From NCBI GenBank assembly GCA_016793245.1, contig JAEUHW010000407.1, positions 1 through 63,417 of the forward strand: a stretch of DNA of 63,417 bases, given 5' to 3'. Under the pieces are notes generated by a model. The model did not search any database. It saw only the letters and a program-made list of their open reading frames with translations, and had not been told where the DNA came from. Below are positions 36,001-45,500 of this stretch, in pieces. Each line of letters starts with the position of its first letter. The first letter of the stretch is position 1. Made by a program: the position numbers and the translations under genes. The stretch comes from Planctomycetota bacterium (lineage in GTDB: Bacteria; Planctomycetota; UBA1135; JADKAF01).

Positions 36001-36289
36001 AGCGCTGCTGCTCTTCCAGCGCTGCGGAGAGGGACTGAAGGAGGTGCTACCTCCCGATCATTGGATGCACTCCGCCGCCCGGAAGAACATGGGCGACGCC
36101 TACCTCGATCTGCAGCAGATCGATGATGCGGAGAAGTGCTTCCTCGAAGCCGAGCGCGGCCTCTCCGCGATCCTGGGCCCCCAGCACGACCGCACGCGCG
36201 GCGCCATGCTCTCCCTGATCGACATCTACGAGCGGAAGAAGATGCCGGAAGAGAAGGCGCGCTGGCAGAAGAAGTTCGCCGGGGGCTGA
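33077..36289 (+). CDS. Class III nucleotide cyclase-Ser/Thr kinase-TPR fusion protein
   Basis: A 1070-residue multidomain protein. Residues ~8-190 are a class III cyclase homology domain with metal ligands D16 (FTDVVGST) and D61 (LKDLGDGF). The position usually occupied by the transition-state Asn in VNxAARL reads D (AADLAARL, ~124), so cyclase activity is uncertain. Residues ~235-500 are a Ser/Thr kinase: GRGGFGEVWL, K263, HKD (358-360, in place of HRD), DFG (382-384) and APPE. A membrane helix (~511-534) is followed by three copies of a 17-residue Ala/Glu/Arg coil repeat and ~10 TPR units. The kinase and cyclase parts are cytoplasmic and the TPR part probably outside. Confidence 0.9.
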   Translation: MSQSSSSRLLVVLFTDVVGSTDLKSKLGANAYGALAARHDQIFRALVDAIPGAEILKDLGDGFMAIFERASQAVQVALLFQHALCDPSWGETRLRVRIGLHLGEVSELGLDVSGKQKIVGLAADLAARLCGLALADQILLSRGAFDDARQYLREHPARNAAGEQPKLAWIAHGPYLLKGAEEPLDIFEVGAVGEAALRTPPDSEKARRAVRAGEEETLGWRPASGLAIPHRAGWRLERELGRGGFGEVWLGVHERTQETRVFKFCFDAERLRSFRRELMLFRVLRDALGDRPDIARLLEVQLEKAPYYLESEFCSSGNLAEWAAGEGQLASLPLGERLELLCRIADALHAAHSVGVLHKDVKPANVLLYRTSEGELRPRLADFGIGVLTDRSRLSPGVSGASSATVEQLVSNDSERTGTHFYAPPETLRGQPFRVQGDVYALGVMLYQLAIGDFERPLAQGWEREIADPLLRADIAKAVAGNAEERFASAAALAENLRSLPRRRTAHRRARILRVAAGSSLALVFVIGATAFAWSHERDLRRDAEVARATALAEKERADRERVQAEEARATALAEKERADRERAMAEESRATALAEKERADRERAKAEQSARDAQETLVFLQRTISKVHPTLGSGPEVKMKDVLEMAVDDLEQALPASAEVQASIRNTLGEAFAVVADHERALEQIGRAYELRKETLGAEHPETLMAQNNLATLAVTLGLPEADALVTEVLETRERVLGPEAPETLATKITLAYLLRSKEDGAASEALYREVLEARRRTLGESHRETLEAASSLADFLQDRGRLAEAEVLIRETIERSDASFGESDTQSVISRSILASILKDLGRYEEAEPIARAVVAALVRFNGDDHGETMAAKNVLALLLERLQRAQEARELLRATWESSLRVFGADHGGTLIYQDNLARQEQLCGNLDEAERLMTDSLERQERLYAGQKRQDTLIALNNLALLKLDRKKPAEALLLFQRCGEGLKEVLPPDHWMHSAARKNMGDAYLDLQQIDDAEKCFLEAERGLSAILGPQHDRTRGAMLSLIDIYERKKMPEEKARWQKKFAGG

Positions 36290-36326
36290 TCGGCGCGCGT
36301 CCGAGCGCGCGCTCGCCCCTGCGCGC

Positions 36327-39047
36327 TCAAGCCGCGTCGCGCGCTTCGCCGCTCGCGAACACGAGTCCGCCGACGACGTAGATCGCCGCCGCGAGCAAGG
36401 CGACCGCTTGGAAGCCGAGCGAGATGGCCAGGATGATGCAGAGGATCGAGCCCACGACGGAGGCACCGCCGTTCACCCCGAAGGCCCACGGGATGAAGCG
36501 CGGCGCGCGCGCTTCCACGAGCCGGATCCCCGTCGGGAACGGGATGCCCATCAGGAAGTTCAGCGGCGAGAGCAGCGCGATCGCGAGCAAGATGCGCTGC
36601 GTGTCGGGCAGCGCGAGGCAGGCGCGGAAGACCTCCGGCAGCAAGAAGGCGTAGAGCACGAGCATCGCGGCGATGCCGAGCACCGCGAAACGCACGAGTG
36701 TAGGCCCCGCGCGGAACTTGCCGCTGCACCAGGCCCCGAGGCCGGCGAAGAAGAGGAACGACGAGAGCGTCACCGTGAGCGAGTAGAGCGGGTGACCGAG
36801 GAAGAGGACGAAGCCCTGGAGATAGGAGACCTCGACCAGGATGAACCCGACGCCGAGGGCGGCGAAGTAGAGGAAGCGCCGCGGCGCGCCGCGCTCCTTC
36901 AACTCCTTGCGGCGCACGAAGAGCAGCGGCAGCAGCACGAGGAGGGCCACGACGACGCTGGTCTCCAGCAAGAGCGCCAGCAGCACGAAGAGCCCGATCG
37001 GCTCGCCTCCGTAGATGGCCTCGTAGCCCGGCCGCGAGACGTTGGCGCCCCAGAGGCTCGACCAGCGATGGAACTTGAAGAAGAAGGGCTGGTCATCGCT
37101 CACCGGGCTCACGAGATAGGGATAGCTGTCGTAGAAGCTCTGCTGCGTCCCGGCTTCGATCGCCGTCGCGAGCTCCTGGAACTCGGGCGTCGGCGCGAAG
37201 ACCTCGTCGCGGCGATCCGGATAGACCATCGTGTGCTCGCCGCGGCGGAGGAACTCGTCGAGCTTCGAGAGGTCGCCGCCGCCGTCCGCGTACTGCTGCG
37301 CGGCCTTCTGCACGTGCCCGATGAGCTGCTGCTCTTCGGGGGAGAGCTTGTCGCGCAGGCGCTCGCGCAGCTTCTGCGTCACGGCGTCGAGGAAGCCGCG
37401 GAAGCCCTGGCGCAGCGACTCCACCACGGAGACGTGCGCCTCGACCCACGCGCGTCGATGCCGCTCGGGCATGTAGCCCACGAGATAGGCACCCTCGGCG
37501 CCGCCCGTCTCCAAGAAGCGCCGACCGTGCTGCGCGATGTACTCGCAGTAGACGGCCACCTGCTCGGCCGTGAAGGGGCGCTTCTTGAAGAGCAGCACCG
37601 CGTACTTCACGATCTGCACGCCCGAGCCCTGCAGGCCCGCGTACGGATAGAGCACCTCGTTCTCGATCACGATGGCGTGATCCGAGGGCCGCTCCGCGCC
37701 GCGCTCCTTCAAGACCTCGAGGCCGATGCCGAAGAGCCGGAGATCCTCGCGCGGCGGGTCGAAGCGGAAGCGCAGAACGGCGACGACGCCGTCGTCGGAG
37801 AGATGATCGAAGTAGTCGTGGAACGCTTCGCGCGTGTAGAGATACGACTCCGAGAGCACGTACGCGCCGGACGAGAGCGCGGTGTAGGTGTCCGTGCCCG
37901 TCATCTGGATCAAGTCGTACTGCCGCTCCGAGCGCCGGAGGAACGAGCGCCCTTCCGCGACGTGGACGGCGACCTTCTCCTTCTCGTAGAGGCCGCCCGT
38001 GTATTCCTTGAACGGCCCGCGCATCAAGCCAGCGGTCACCGCGTTGATCTCGACGCCGGTGATCGAGCCCGCGTCGTTGCGCAGCGCCTGCACGATGTCG
38101 GGGCCGCCGCCGGGACCGATGATCAGCACCTCGGGGCGCTTCGCTCGTCCGTCGAAGAGCCGATAGCCGAGCGCGTACGGCGTCAGCAGATGCTCTTCCT
38201 GTGCGGCCAGGTCGGCGCGGCGCATCGTCGTCGGCGCGTCGCCGTCTTGCGCGACGACGTAGAGCGGACTGTCCTCGGCGCCCCAGACGTCGACGCGGCA
38301 GAGCGGACTCCACTCGCTCGCGAGCAAGCGCAGCGGCTCCTTCGCTCCCGGGACCACCGCACCGGCGATCTTGGCGCCGAGCTTGTCGGGGGCCGTGGGG
38401 ATCGGCAGCCAGCTCTCGCCCTGCCAGGTGCCGACGGCGCACGCGAGGATCGCCGCGGCCGAGAGGCCGCGCGTGAGCATGCTCGGGGCGAACGCCAGCG
38501 CGGACACCGCGCCGAGGGCCGCGCAGAAGAAGATCATGCCCTCGCCGCGCAAGGTGGTCAGCAAGCCGACCAGCAGCCAGCAGCCGACGGCGGAGCCGAT
38601 CAGGTTCACGAAGTAGAGGCGGCCGACATCGGCGGCCCGCGCCGAGAGCGCCGCGGTGATCGCGAGCCCGGCGAAGAAATAAGGCACGACCAGATAGGCG
38701 TAGTACGCGCCGATCAGGAAGTAGGTCCACTTGTCGGTGAGCATCACGCTCGAGTCGAAGCTCTGCCCGGCGACCAAGTGGAAGGCGCCGATCGTCGTGG
38801 CCGCGAAGAGCAGGGCGCTCGCGGTCAAGGTGCCCGCGAGCCGCTGCGGAGCCAGCAGCCCCGGGAGCACGGTCAGGACCGCGCCGGCGATGGTGAACCC
38901 GAGCAGCGTCAGCGTGACCACGATGTAGGTCACGTGGTGCCAGAGCAGCACGGAGAAGATCCGCGTCTGCAGGATCTGCAGGCAGAGCGTCGCCGCCGAG
39001 ATGAGGAACAAGCCGAGGGCGAGGCCCCGCGAGGAACGATCGGTCAT
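36327..39047 (-). CDS. Polytopic membrane protein with spermidine-synthase-like methyltransferase-fold domain
   Basis: A 906-residue protein. About seven N-terminal membrane helices (SLFLISAATLCLQILQTR type) are followed by a soluble Rossmann domain resembling spermidine synthases, with EVLIIGPGGGPDIVQALRND (~325) and an acidic GVEINAV segment that binds the adenosyl moiety. A helical stretch follows, and then five or six C-terminal helices. Such fused membrane spermine/spermidine synthase-like proteins are widespread in environmental bacteria and their substrate is usually unknown. The chosen ATG starts just before the first helix; the longer frame overlaps the divergent promoter region. Confidence 0.82.
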   Translation of the reverse strand: MTDRSSRGLALGLFLISAATLCLQILQTRIFSVLLWHHVTYIVVTLTLLGFTIAGAVLTVLPGLLAPQRLAGTLTASALLFAATTIGAFHLVAGQSFDSSVMLTDKWTYFLIGAYYAYLVVPYFFAGLAITAALSARAADVGRLYFVNLIGSAVGCWLLVGLLTTLRGEGMIFFCAALGAVSALAFAPSMLTRGLSAAAILACAVGTWQGESWLPIPTAPDKLGAKIAGAVVPGAKEPLRLLASEWSPLCRVDVWGAEDSPLYVVAQDGDAPTTMRRADLAAQEEHLLTPYALGYRLFDGRAKRPEVLIIGPGGGPDIVQALRNDAGSITGVEINAVTAGLMRGPFKEYTGGLYEKEKVAVHVAEGRSFLRRSERQYDLIQMTGTDTYTALSSGAYVLSESYLYTREAFHDYFDHLSDDGVVAVLRFRFDPPREDLRLFGIGLEVLKERGAERPSDHAIVIENEVLYPYAGLQGSGVQIVKYAVLLFKKRPFTAEQVAVYCEYIAQHGRRFLETGGAEGAYLVGYMPERHRRAWVEAHVSVVESLRQGFRGFLDAVTQKLRERLRDKLSPEEQQLIGHVQKAAQQYADGGGDLSKLDEFLRRGEHTMVYPDRRDEVFAPTPEFQELATAIEAGTQQSFYDSYPYLVSPVSDDQPFFFKFHRWSSLWGANVSRPGYEAIYGGEPIGLFVLLALLLETSVVVALLVLLPLLFVRRKELKERGAPRRFLYFAALGVGFILVEVSYLQGFVLFLGHPLYSLTVTLSSFLFFAGLGAWCSGKFRAGPTLVRFAVLGIAAMLVLYAFLLPEVFRACLALPDTQRILLAIALLSPLNFLMGIPFPTGIRLVEARAPRFIPWAFGVNGGASVVGSILCIILAISLGFQAVALLAAAIYVVGGLVFASGEARDAA

Positions 39048-39411
39048 CCGCGCATGCACCAGGTGGCGGCCCGCATTCGCGCGGCGGGCCGATCGGAGGA
39101 GAGCCGATCGTACCTTCGGGAGGACCCGCTCGCACCTTGAGCACGGCGGGCCGCGCACCTGCGGCGGCGCCGCCGCGCACTCCGCAGGGACCACCTCGAA
39201 ATTGGCGGCGCCCTTCCGCCGCCTGGGGGCCGCCGAGTATCGTCCTTCCTCCCATTTCGCGCCCGGAGCGCTCTGCGGTGTCGGAGAATCCCGACCCGTG
39301 GAGGTCCGCGACCCTCGGGATTCCGAGTCCCCGTGCGGACGCCGAGCGCACCGTCACCCGCAGGAATCCGCGCGGAGCAGTAGGCTCCCGACGCGGATCG
39401 TCGAGGCACCC
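39048..39411. other. 364-bp divergent promoter region
   Basis: This gap separates the divergent membrane protein and PEP carboxykinase genes. It contains a 16-bp self-complementary block (GCGGCGGCGCCGCCGC, near 39160-39176) flanked by CCTGCGG and CCGCAGG, which together can form a long stem. No coding frame is convincing, and no -35/-10 pair can be called with confidence in this GC-rich sequence. Confidence 0.4.
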
Positions 39412-41085
39412 ATGGATTCCCGCTCGAACGACTTCCGCCAACACCTCGAGCAGCTGCTCGGGCTGAAGAACGTCACCTACCACGCCAACCTCTCGAAGGA
39501 GCAGCTCTTCGAGCACGCGATCAAGAACGATCGCGGCCGCGTGAAGAAGGACGGCCCGAGCGACGCGCAGAAGTGCTATCCGACGAAGCTCGGCCTGAAG
39601 GGTCCGCTCGTCTACTACACGGACCCGGACTGCACCGGCCGCCGCGTGAAGGACACCTACGGCGTGGCGTATCCGGAGCTCGCCGACACGGTGTGGTGGA
39701 AGGACGACTTCCAGAAGTACGACCCGGCGAAGTACGACGCGCTGCTGAAGCGCGTGGTCGAGCACCTCAACGCGAAGAAGGCGACCCTCTACGTGAAGGA
39801 CGTCTTCGCCGGCACGGATCCCGCCTACTCGGTGCCGTACCGCTTCGTCGGCGAGTACGCCGTGCACGCGATGTTCGCGCACAACATGTTCCCGAAGGAC
39901 GTGCAGGGCGCGAAGGACGTCGAAGCGCGCCGCTGGACGATGCTGAACGCGCCGTCCTTCGTCTGCGTGCCCGAGCGCGACGGCTGCCGCGCCGAAGCGG
40001 CGATCATCGTCGATTTCCGTCGCCGGATCTGCTTGGTCGCGGGCCGCGCGGACTACTGCGGCGTGGTGAAGAAGACCATCTTCACCGTGCTGAATTATCT
40101 GCTCCCCGACATGGGCTACCTGCCCATGCACTGCTCCGCGAACGTGGGCCCGAACGGCGACGCCGCGATCCTCTTCGGCCTCTCCGGCACCGGTAAGACC
40201 ACGCTGTCGGCCGACCCGGATCGCCGCCTGATCGGCGACGACGAGACCGGCTGGACGGGCCAGGGCCTCTCGAACTTCGAGGACGGCTGCTACGCGAAGC
40301 TGGTCGATCTCGACAAGGACGCCGAGCCGGTCATCGCCGCCGCGCTCTCGAAGCCCGGCACGCTCATCGAGAACGTGCCGCCGCTCCCCGGGAAGCGCAT
40401 GGAGGATCTCGATCCCCAGCAGCTCGACCTCACCGATCGCTCGATCACGGAGAACACGCGCTTCTCCTACCCGCTCGACGCGAACCCGAACGTGATGCCG
40501 CAAGCGCGCGGCCCGCACCCGAAGACGATCGTGCTGCTCACCGCCGACGCGTTCGGCGTGCTGCCGCCGGTGGCGATGCTGACGCCCGAGGAAGTGATGT
40601 ATCACTTCGTCTCGGGCTTCACCGCGAAGCTGGCCGGCACCGAGGTCGGCGTCACGGAGCCGAAGGCGGCGTTCTCGTCGTGCTTCGGCGCGCCCTTCAT
40701 GTCGCGGAAGCCCTCGGTCTACGCGAAGCTGCTCCGCGAGAAGATGGAGCAGAACCAGGCGCGCTGCATCCTGCTGAACACCGGCTGGAGCGGTGGCCCC
40801 TACGGCGTCGGCAAGCGCATGTCGATCAAGTACACGCGCGCCATGCTGAACGCGGCGCTGCGCGGCGACCTCGACGAGAGCAAGGTGAGCTACGAGCAGC
40901 ACCCGGTCTTCGGCCTCCGCATGCCGAAGAGCTGCCCCGGCGTCCCCGCCGACGTGCTGAACCCGCGCAACACCTGGAGCGACAAGGCCGCCTACGACAA
41001 GAAGGCGCAGGAGCTGCGCGAGCTCTTCCGCAAGAACTTCGAGGCGAAGGGCTTCGGGGCGCTGGGCATCAAGCCGGTGATGTAA
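39412..41085 (+). CDS. pckA: Phosphoenolpyruvate carboxykinase (ATP)
   Basis: The 557-residue enzyme converts oxaloacetate and ATP to phosphoenolpyruvate, ADP and CO2, the first committed step of gluconeogenesis. Signature motifs are complete: the substrate site VPYRFVGEYAVHAMFAHNMF (~140), the kinase-1a P-loop FGLSGTGKTTLSADP (~255), kinase-2 GDDETGW, and the adenine-binding region near VNTGWSGGPYGVGKRM as read at ~460. Length and motifs fit the ATP-dependent family rather than the GTP form. A GAGG site precedes the ATG. A strong hairpin follows the stop, so the gene is probably monocistronic. Confidence 0.97.
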   Translation: MDSRSNDFRQHLEQLLGLKNVTYHANLSKEQLFEHAIKNDRGRVKKDGPSDAQKCYPTKLGLKGPLVYYTDPDCTGRRVKDTYGVAYPELADTVWWKDDFQKYDPAKYDALLKRVVEHLNAKKATLYVKDVFAGTDPAYSVPYRFVGEYAVHAMFAHNMFPKDVQGAKDVEARRWTMLNAPSFVCVPERDGCRAEAAIIVDFRRRICLVAGRADYCGVVKKTIFTVLNYLLPDMGYLPMHCSANVGPNGDAAILFGLSGTGKTTLSADPDRRLIGDDETGWTGQGLSNFEDGCYAKLVDLDKDAEPVIAAALSKPGTLIENVPPLPGKRMEDLDPQQLDLTDRSITENTRFSYPLDANPNVMPQARGPHPKTIVLLTADAFGVLPPVAMLTPEEVMYHFVSGFTAKLAGTEVGVTEPKAAFSSCFGAPFMSRKPSVYAKLLREKMEQNQARCILLNTGWSGGPYGVGKRMSIKYTRAMLNAALRGDLDESKVSYEQHPVFGLRMPKSCPGVPADVLNPRNTWSDKAAYDKKAQELRELFRKNFEAKGFGALGIKPVM

Positions 41086-41121
41086 GCGCACGGCGAACGG
41101 AGCGCGCGCGAGCGCGCAGGA

Positions 41122-41159
41122 CGCGAGGAGCGTCGAGCGTGAGCTCGGCGCTCCTCGCG
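41122..41159 (+). terminator. Strong hairpin after pckA
   Basis: A 17-bp stem, with one T/G pair that becomes U-G in RNA, closes a GTGA tetraloop. The outer arm is CGCGAGGAGCG with CGCTCCTCGCG and the inner arm CGAGC with GCTCG. It lies 36 nt after the stop of pckA and is followed by a short pyrimidine-rich tract. A terminator is the best reading. Confidence 0.65.
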
Positions 41160-41314
41160 CGCTTTCCGGCGTCGGCGCTACGCGCTTCGTAGGAGCGGCA
41201 CCTGCCCCATCGGCGCCGCTCCGCTACGTAGCTCGGCAGACGGTGCGCGAGGACACGAAGGTGGAGAATACGCGCGAGCTCTCCCCCCCACCGTTCCCCG
41301 CGAGTTCTCCCGCC

Positions 41315-42427
41315 ATGCTCCGCACGCTACGCAACGGCTTCCTTGCGCTCACCGCGATCTCTGCCGCGCCTCTGGCCGCGCAGACGCCGATCGATCTGCG
41401 CTCCTGGACGGCGGAGTCGTACGCCGCCGTCTCCGGCTTCCCGAGCGGCGCCTGGACGGTGAACGCGACCGGCACCGAGGTCGTGCAGGGCGCGAACGGT
41501 CAGCCGACCTTCTTCTACGCGCCGAGCGATCTGCCGAGCGGCGTCATCGAGGGCGAGTTCCGCGTGAGCAGCGGCAGCGGCGACGACGACTATGTGGGTT
41601 TCGCGATCGGCTTCCGCCCGGGCTTCAGCACGAACCCCGCCGCCGACTACCTGCTGCTCGACTGGAAGGGTGGCACCCAGGGATTCGATTTCGGCGCGCC
41701 CTCCTGCACGCCGGGCTCGACGGCCTATCGCGGACTCGCCCTGTCCCGCGTGCGCGGCATCCCGACCGCGGACGAGCTGTGGGGTCACGTCGATCTCAAC
41801 ACGGTGCCCTGCTCGACGCCGGCCGACGCGGTGACCGAGCTCGCGCGCGGCCTGACCCTCGGCGCGACGAGCTGGGCGGCGAACCGGGCCTATCGCGTGC
41901 GCATCGACTTCACGCCGTCGCGCGTACGGATCTGGATCGACGACGTGCTGCAGTTCGATGTCGCTGGCGCGTTCTCGATCGGCCGCGTCGGCTTCTACAA
42001 CTTCTCGCAGGGCGAAGTGACCTACCGCGCCTTCACGCAGCGCTGCGAGGCGTCCTCCACGGTCTACGGCAGCGGCTACGCGGGGACGCTCGGGATTCCG
42101 ACGCTCACCACCTCGGCGCGGCCGATCCTCGGGACGAGCGTCGACCTGCTGGTCTCGAACGCCGCCGGCGTCCCGGTCCCGGGGCTTCTGCTGATCGGGG
42201 TGGAGCGTCTCGTGATCCCCTCGGGCTTCGGCGGCGACCTGCAGACGCTGCCGTGGATCACGAGTTCGTTCGCGCTCCCGGTGTCAGGCGCGGCGGTACC
42301 GTTCTACGTGCCGCTCGATCCGCTGCTCTGCGGCGCGGTGCTCTATCTCCAGGCGCTCCACCTCGACGGCGGCGCGACGTACGGCATCGCGTTCACTCCC
42401 GGGCTCGAGCTCGCGGGAGGTCTGTGA
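41315..42427 (+). CDS. Secreted thrombospondin-C-like protein with lineage-type C-terminal module
   Basis: A 370-residue exported protein (signal LRNGFLALTAISAAPLAAQ). Residues ~25-240 resemble the thrombospondin C-terminal L-type lectin fold: GSGDDDYVGFAIGFRPGF, then YLLLDWKGGTQGFD, and RVRIWIDDVLQFDVAGAFSI with RVGFYNFSQGEV. In thrombospondins this fold binds calcium and ligands. The last ~110 residues form a distinct beta module containing ALYLQALHLDGG-like sequence near the end (here VLYLQALHLDGG), as in other secreted proteins of the window. The ATG was chosen at the start of the signal peptide. Confidence 0.75.
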   Translation: MLRTLRNGFLALTAISAAPLAAQTPIDLRSWTAESYAAVSGFPSGAWTVNATGTEVVQGANGQPTFFYAPSDLPSGVIEGEFRVSSGSGDDDYVGFAIGFRPGFSTNPAADYLLLDWKGGTQGFDFGAPSCTPGSTAYRGLALSRVRGIPTADELWGHVDLNTVPCSTPADAVTELARGLTLGATSWAANRAYRVRIDFTPSRVRIWIDDVLQFDVAGAFSIGRVGFYNFSQGEVTYRAFTQRCEASSTVYGSGYAGTLGIPTLTTSARPILGTSVDLLVSNAAGVPVPGLLLIGVERLVIPSGFGGDLQTLPWITSSFALPVSGAAVPFYVPLDPLLCGAVLYLQALHLDGGATYGIAFTPGLELAGGL

Positions 42428-42504
42428 GCGGCGCTCGCGGGCCACGCGCGCCTCTGCTGCGCAGGTGACCCGTCGCGTGCGCGCGACGTCCCCGGCCTCG
42501 AAGC

Positions 42505-45500
42505 TCAGCGCTTGGACCGCGCCTCCGCTGCCGCGCGCGTCGACTGCAGCACGACGCGCCAACGCGCCGCGAGCTCGGCCTTCCCCAACTCCGGCTCGGC
42601 GCGATGCCAGAGTTCGTAGAGCTCGACCAGGTAGCGCTCCGCGCGCTCGCGATCCGAATGGCCCTCGGCTCGCGCCGAGGCGATCGCCGAGCGCCCCTCG
42701 ACGAGGAGAGCCTCGGCCTCGGCGAAGCGTCCGGCGGCGCCGTGACAGCGCGCGAGTTCGATCCGCGCCCGCGCCAAGCGCACCGCGGAGGAGCCCTTCG
42801 AAGCCTCGTAGTCCGCCAGGGCCTCCCGCGTGAGCGGCTCCGCAGCCGCCGAGTCCCCTGCATCGAGCAAGATGCGCGCGCGATCGAGGAGATACCCGGC
42901 GGTCGTGGGATGCGGCTTCCCGATCGCGACCTCCGCGATCACCACGGCTTCTCCCAGCTTCGCTGCCCCCTCCTCGGGACGGCCCAGCGCCGCCAGAGTT
43001 TTGCCCCAGTTCCCGAGGAAGTAAGCCAGGTTCGCGTGCTGCGCGCCGAGCACGCGCCGAGCGCGCTCGACGGTGTCGCGCGCGAGCTCCTCGGCTTCTT
43101 CCTCATGCCCCAGCTCCAGCAGCACGCAGCTCAGGTTGTACTGGTTGATGATCGAATTCGGATGATCGAGCCCGTCGCGGCGCTGCCCCGCCTCGGTCGC
43201 TTCGCGCACGTAGGGCTCCGCTGCGCTCCAGCGCTCGTTCCTCATCAGCATCACGCCGAGGCCGATATTGGTCTTGGTGACGAGCGGATGCTCCGCGCCG
43301 AGCGAGCGCAGGGCGTCGTCGAGGACCTCGAGGTAGAGCGGCTCCGCCTCCTCGGTGCGATCGGCGCTCACCAGCATGTCGGCAAGAGCAAGGCGACCGG
43401 TGAGCGAGTTCGAGCTCTCGGGGCCTTCCATGGCTTCGTACGCAGCGTTGGACTCGCGTTGCATCGCGATCGCTCGCTCCTTCTCGCCGAGACGAGAAAG
43501 CACATAGGCGAGGCGAGACTTGGTCGGCGCAACGAACTCACCGCGCTCTCCTCGCGCGGCGACGAGGATGCCGAGCGCGCGCTCGAGGACCGGCAACGCC
43601 TCCAGGAAAAGGCCGCGTCCCTTCAGCAGATCACCGAGCGTGCTGAGCGCCTCGCCGGTCTTCGGGTGCTCCGCGCCGAACACGCGCTCCATTCCCGCGC
43701 TCGCGGCCCGAATCAAGGCCTCGGCCTCATCGACGCTCCCGCGATCCCGGAGCATGCTTCCGAGATTGCTCCGCGCGATGAGCGCGTCCGGATGGAGCTC
43801 CCCTTGGTTCTCGACCGCGATCTCGAGCCCCTGGCGGTAGAGCTCCTCGGCTTCCTCGAGCTCTCCCTGGCGATGCAGCATCACGGCCAAGGAGTTCAAC
43901 TGCCGCAGCCCCTCCGAGGTCCCGAGTCGACCTCGGCGCGAAGACCGTTCGACCTCGGTGCGGAGGACTTCGATCCCCTCTTCGTCGCGGCGGAGGGACA
44001 TGAGATACAGCGCGCGTTCGCAGCGGAGCGAGATGGAAGGCTGCTCGTCCATGCCGTTCGCGCGCTCCGCGATCGGGATCGCCTCGTCCACGAGCGCGAT
44101 CGCTGAGGCGAAATCGCCCCGCTGGGCGATCAGCGCCGCGCGGAGGCCGAGGCTGTTCGCGTACTCCGCCGAGGAGTCGCCGTGCGCCGCACGGTCGAGC
44201 TCGATCGCCCGCACGAGATGCGGCTCGGCCTTCTCCAGCAGTCCGAGCGAGAGATAGCTTCGCGCGAGCACGCGGCGGAGGTCGGCCTCCGACTCGGGCT
44301 CCTGCCGCAGCGCCACCTCGACATCGACGGCGGCGCGATCCAGCGCTTGCGCGATCGTGGCCTCTCGTCCGAGCTCGCGGACGTTCACGGAGTCGAGCAT
44401 GTCCACGAGGAAGCGATTGACCGCTTCCGCGCGGCGCGCGCTCGCGTCGGCGCGCTCCGCGCTCGCTTCGGCCCGCGCGCGCTGCGCGACCTCGTCGCGG
44501 CGCGCCGCGAGCGCTTCGTCGCGCTGCGACGATGCCTCGTACGCCTTCCACGCGAAAGCCGCCACGCCAGCCAAGAGCGCGAGCACGATGGCGCCGCTTG
44601 CGGCAACGGCGGCGCGATGGCGCTTCACGACTTTGCGCAAGCGATAGAGCACGCTCGGAGGGGCGGCGCTCACCGCCTCGCCGGCAAGGTGCCGCTGGAT
44701 GTCTCGCGCAAGCCCGTTCACCGTGTCGTAGCGCTGCCGGCGATCCTTCTCCAGGCAACGCATCACGATCCAGTCGAGGTCGCCGCGAAGCAGCGTGCCG
44801 AGCCGCTTCGGATCCGCATGGCGCCTCTGCGCCACGCCTGCGGCGGCCTTCCCCAGCGCGGAGACACGAGTGCTCGGGCGCGGCGGCTCCACTTCGCGAA
44901 TCGTGCGCAGGATCTCGCTGATGCCGCGCTCCAGGAGCTTGCGCATGTCGAAGGGAGTCGTACCGGTCAGCAGCTCGTAGAGCAGGACCCCGAGGCTGTA
45001 AACGTCCGAGCGCGTATCGATGTCGAGCCCCGAGAACTCCGATTGCTCCGGCGACATGTAGGTCGGAGTCCCCACGATCTGCCGGAGCTCGGTGAAGAGC
45101 GTGACGCTGGTGAGCTCCGCGCTCGTCGCCTTGGCGATACCGAAGTCGATCACCTTCGGCACCGGCACGCCGTCGTGCAGGGTGACCAGCACGTTCGACG
45201 GCTTGATGTCGCGGTGGATGATGCCCTTCTGGTGCGCGTGCTGGATCGCGCGGCAGACATCGATGAACAACCTGAGGCGCGCGGCCATATCGAGCCCGTG
45301 CTCGTCGCAGAACTGGACGATCGGCACGCCGCGCACCAGCTCCATCACGAAGTAGGGCCGACCGGTCTCGGTGGAGCCCGCATCGAACACCTGCGCGATG
45401 TTCGGGTGCTCCATCAGGGCGAGCGCCTGGCGCTCCTGCTCGAAGCGGGCCACGACCTGCTTCGTGTCCATCCCGAGCTTGATCACCTTCAGCGCGACGC

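Noticed and set aside
37093..41091. A 1332-codon minus-strand open frame across pckA and the membrane protein gene
   Set aside because: It is antisense to pckA and out of frame with the membrane protein; its composition is typical of a shadow frame.
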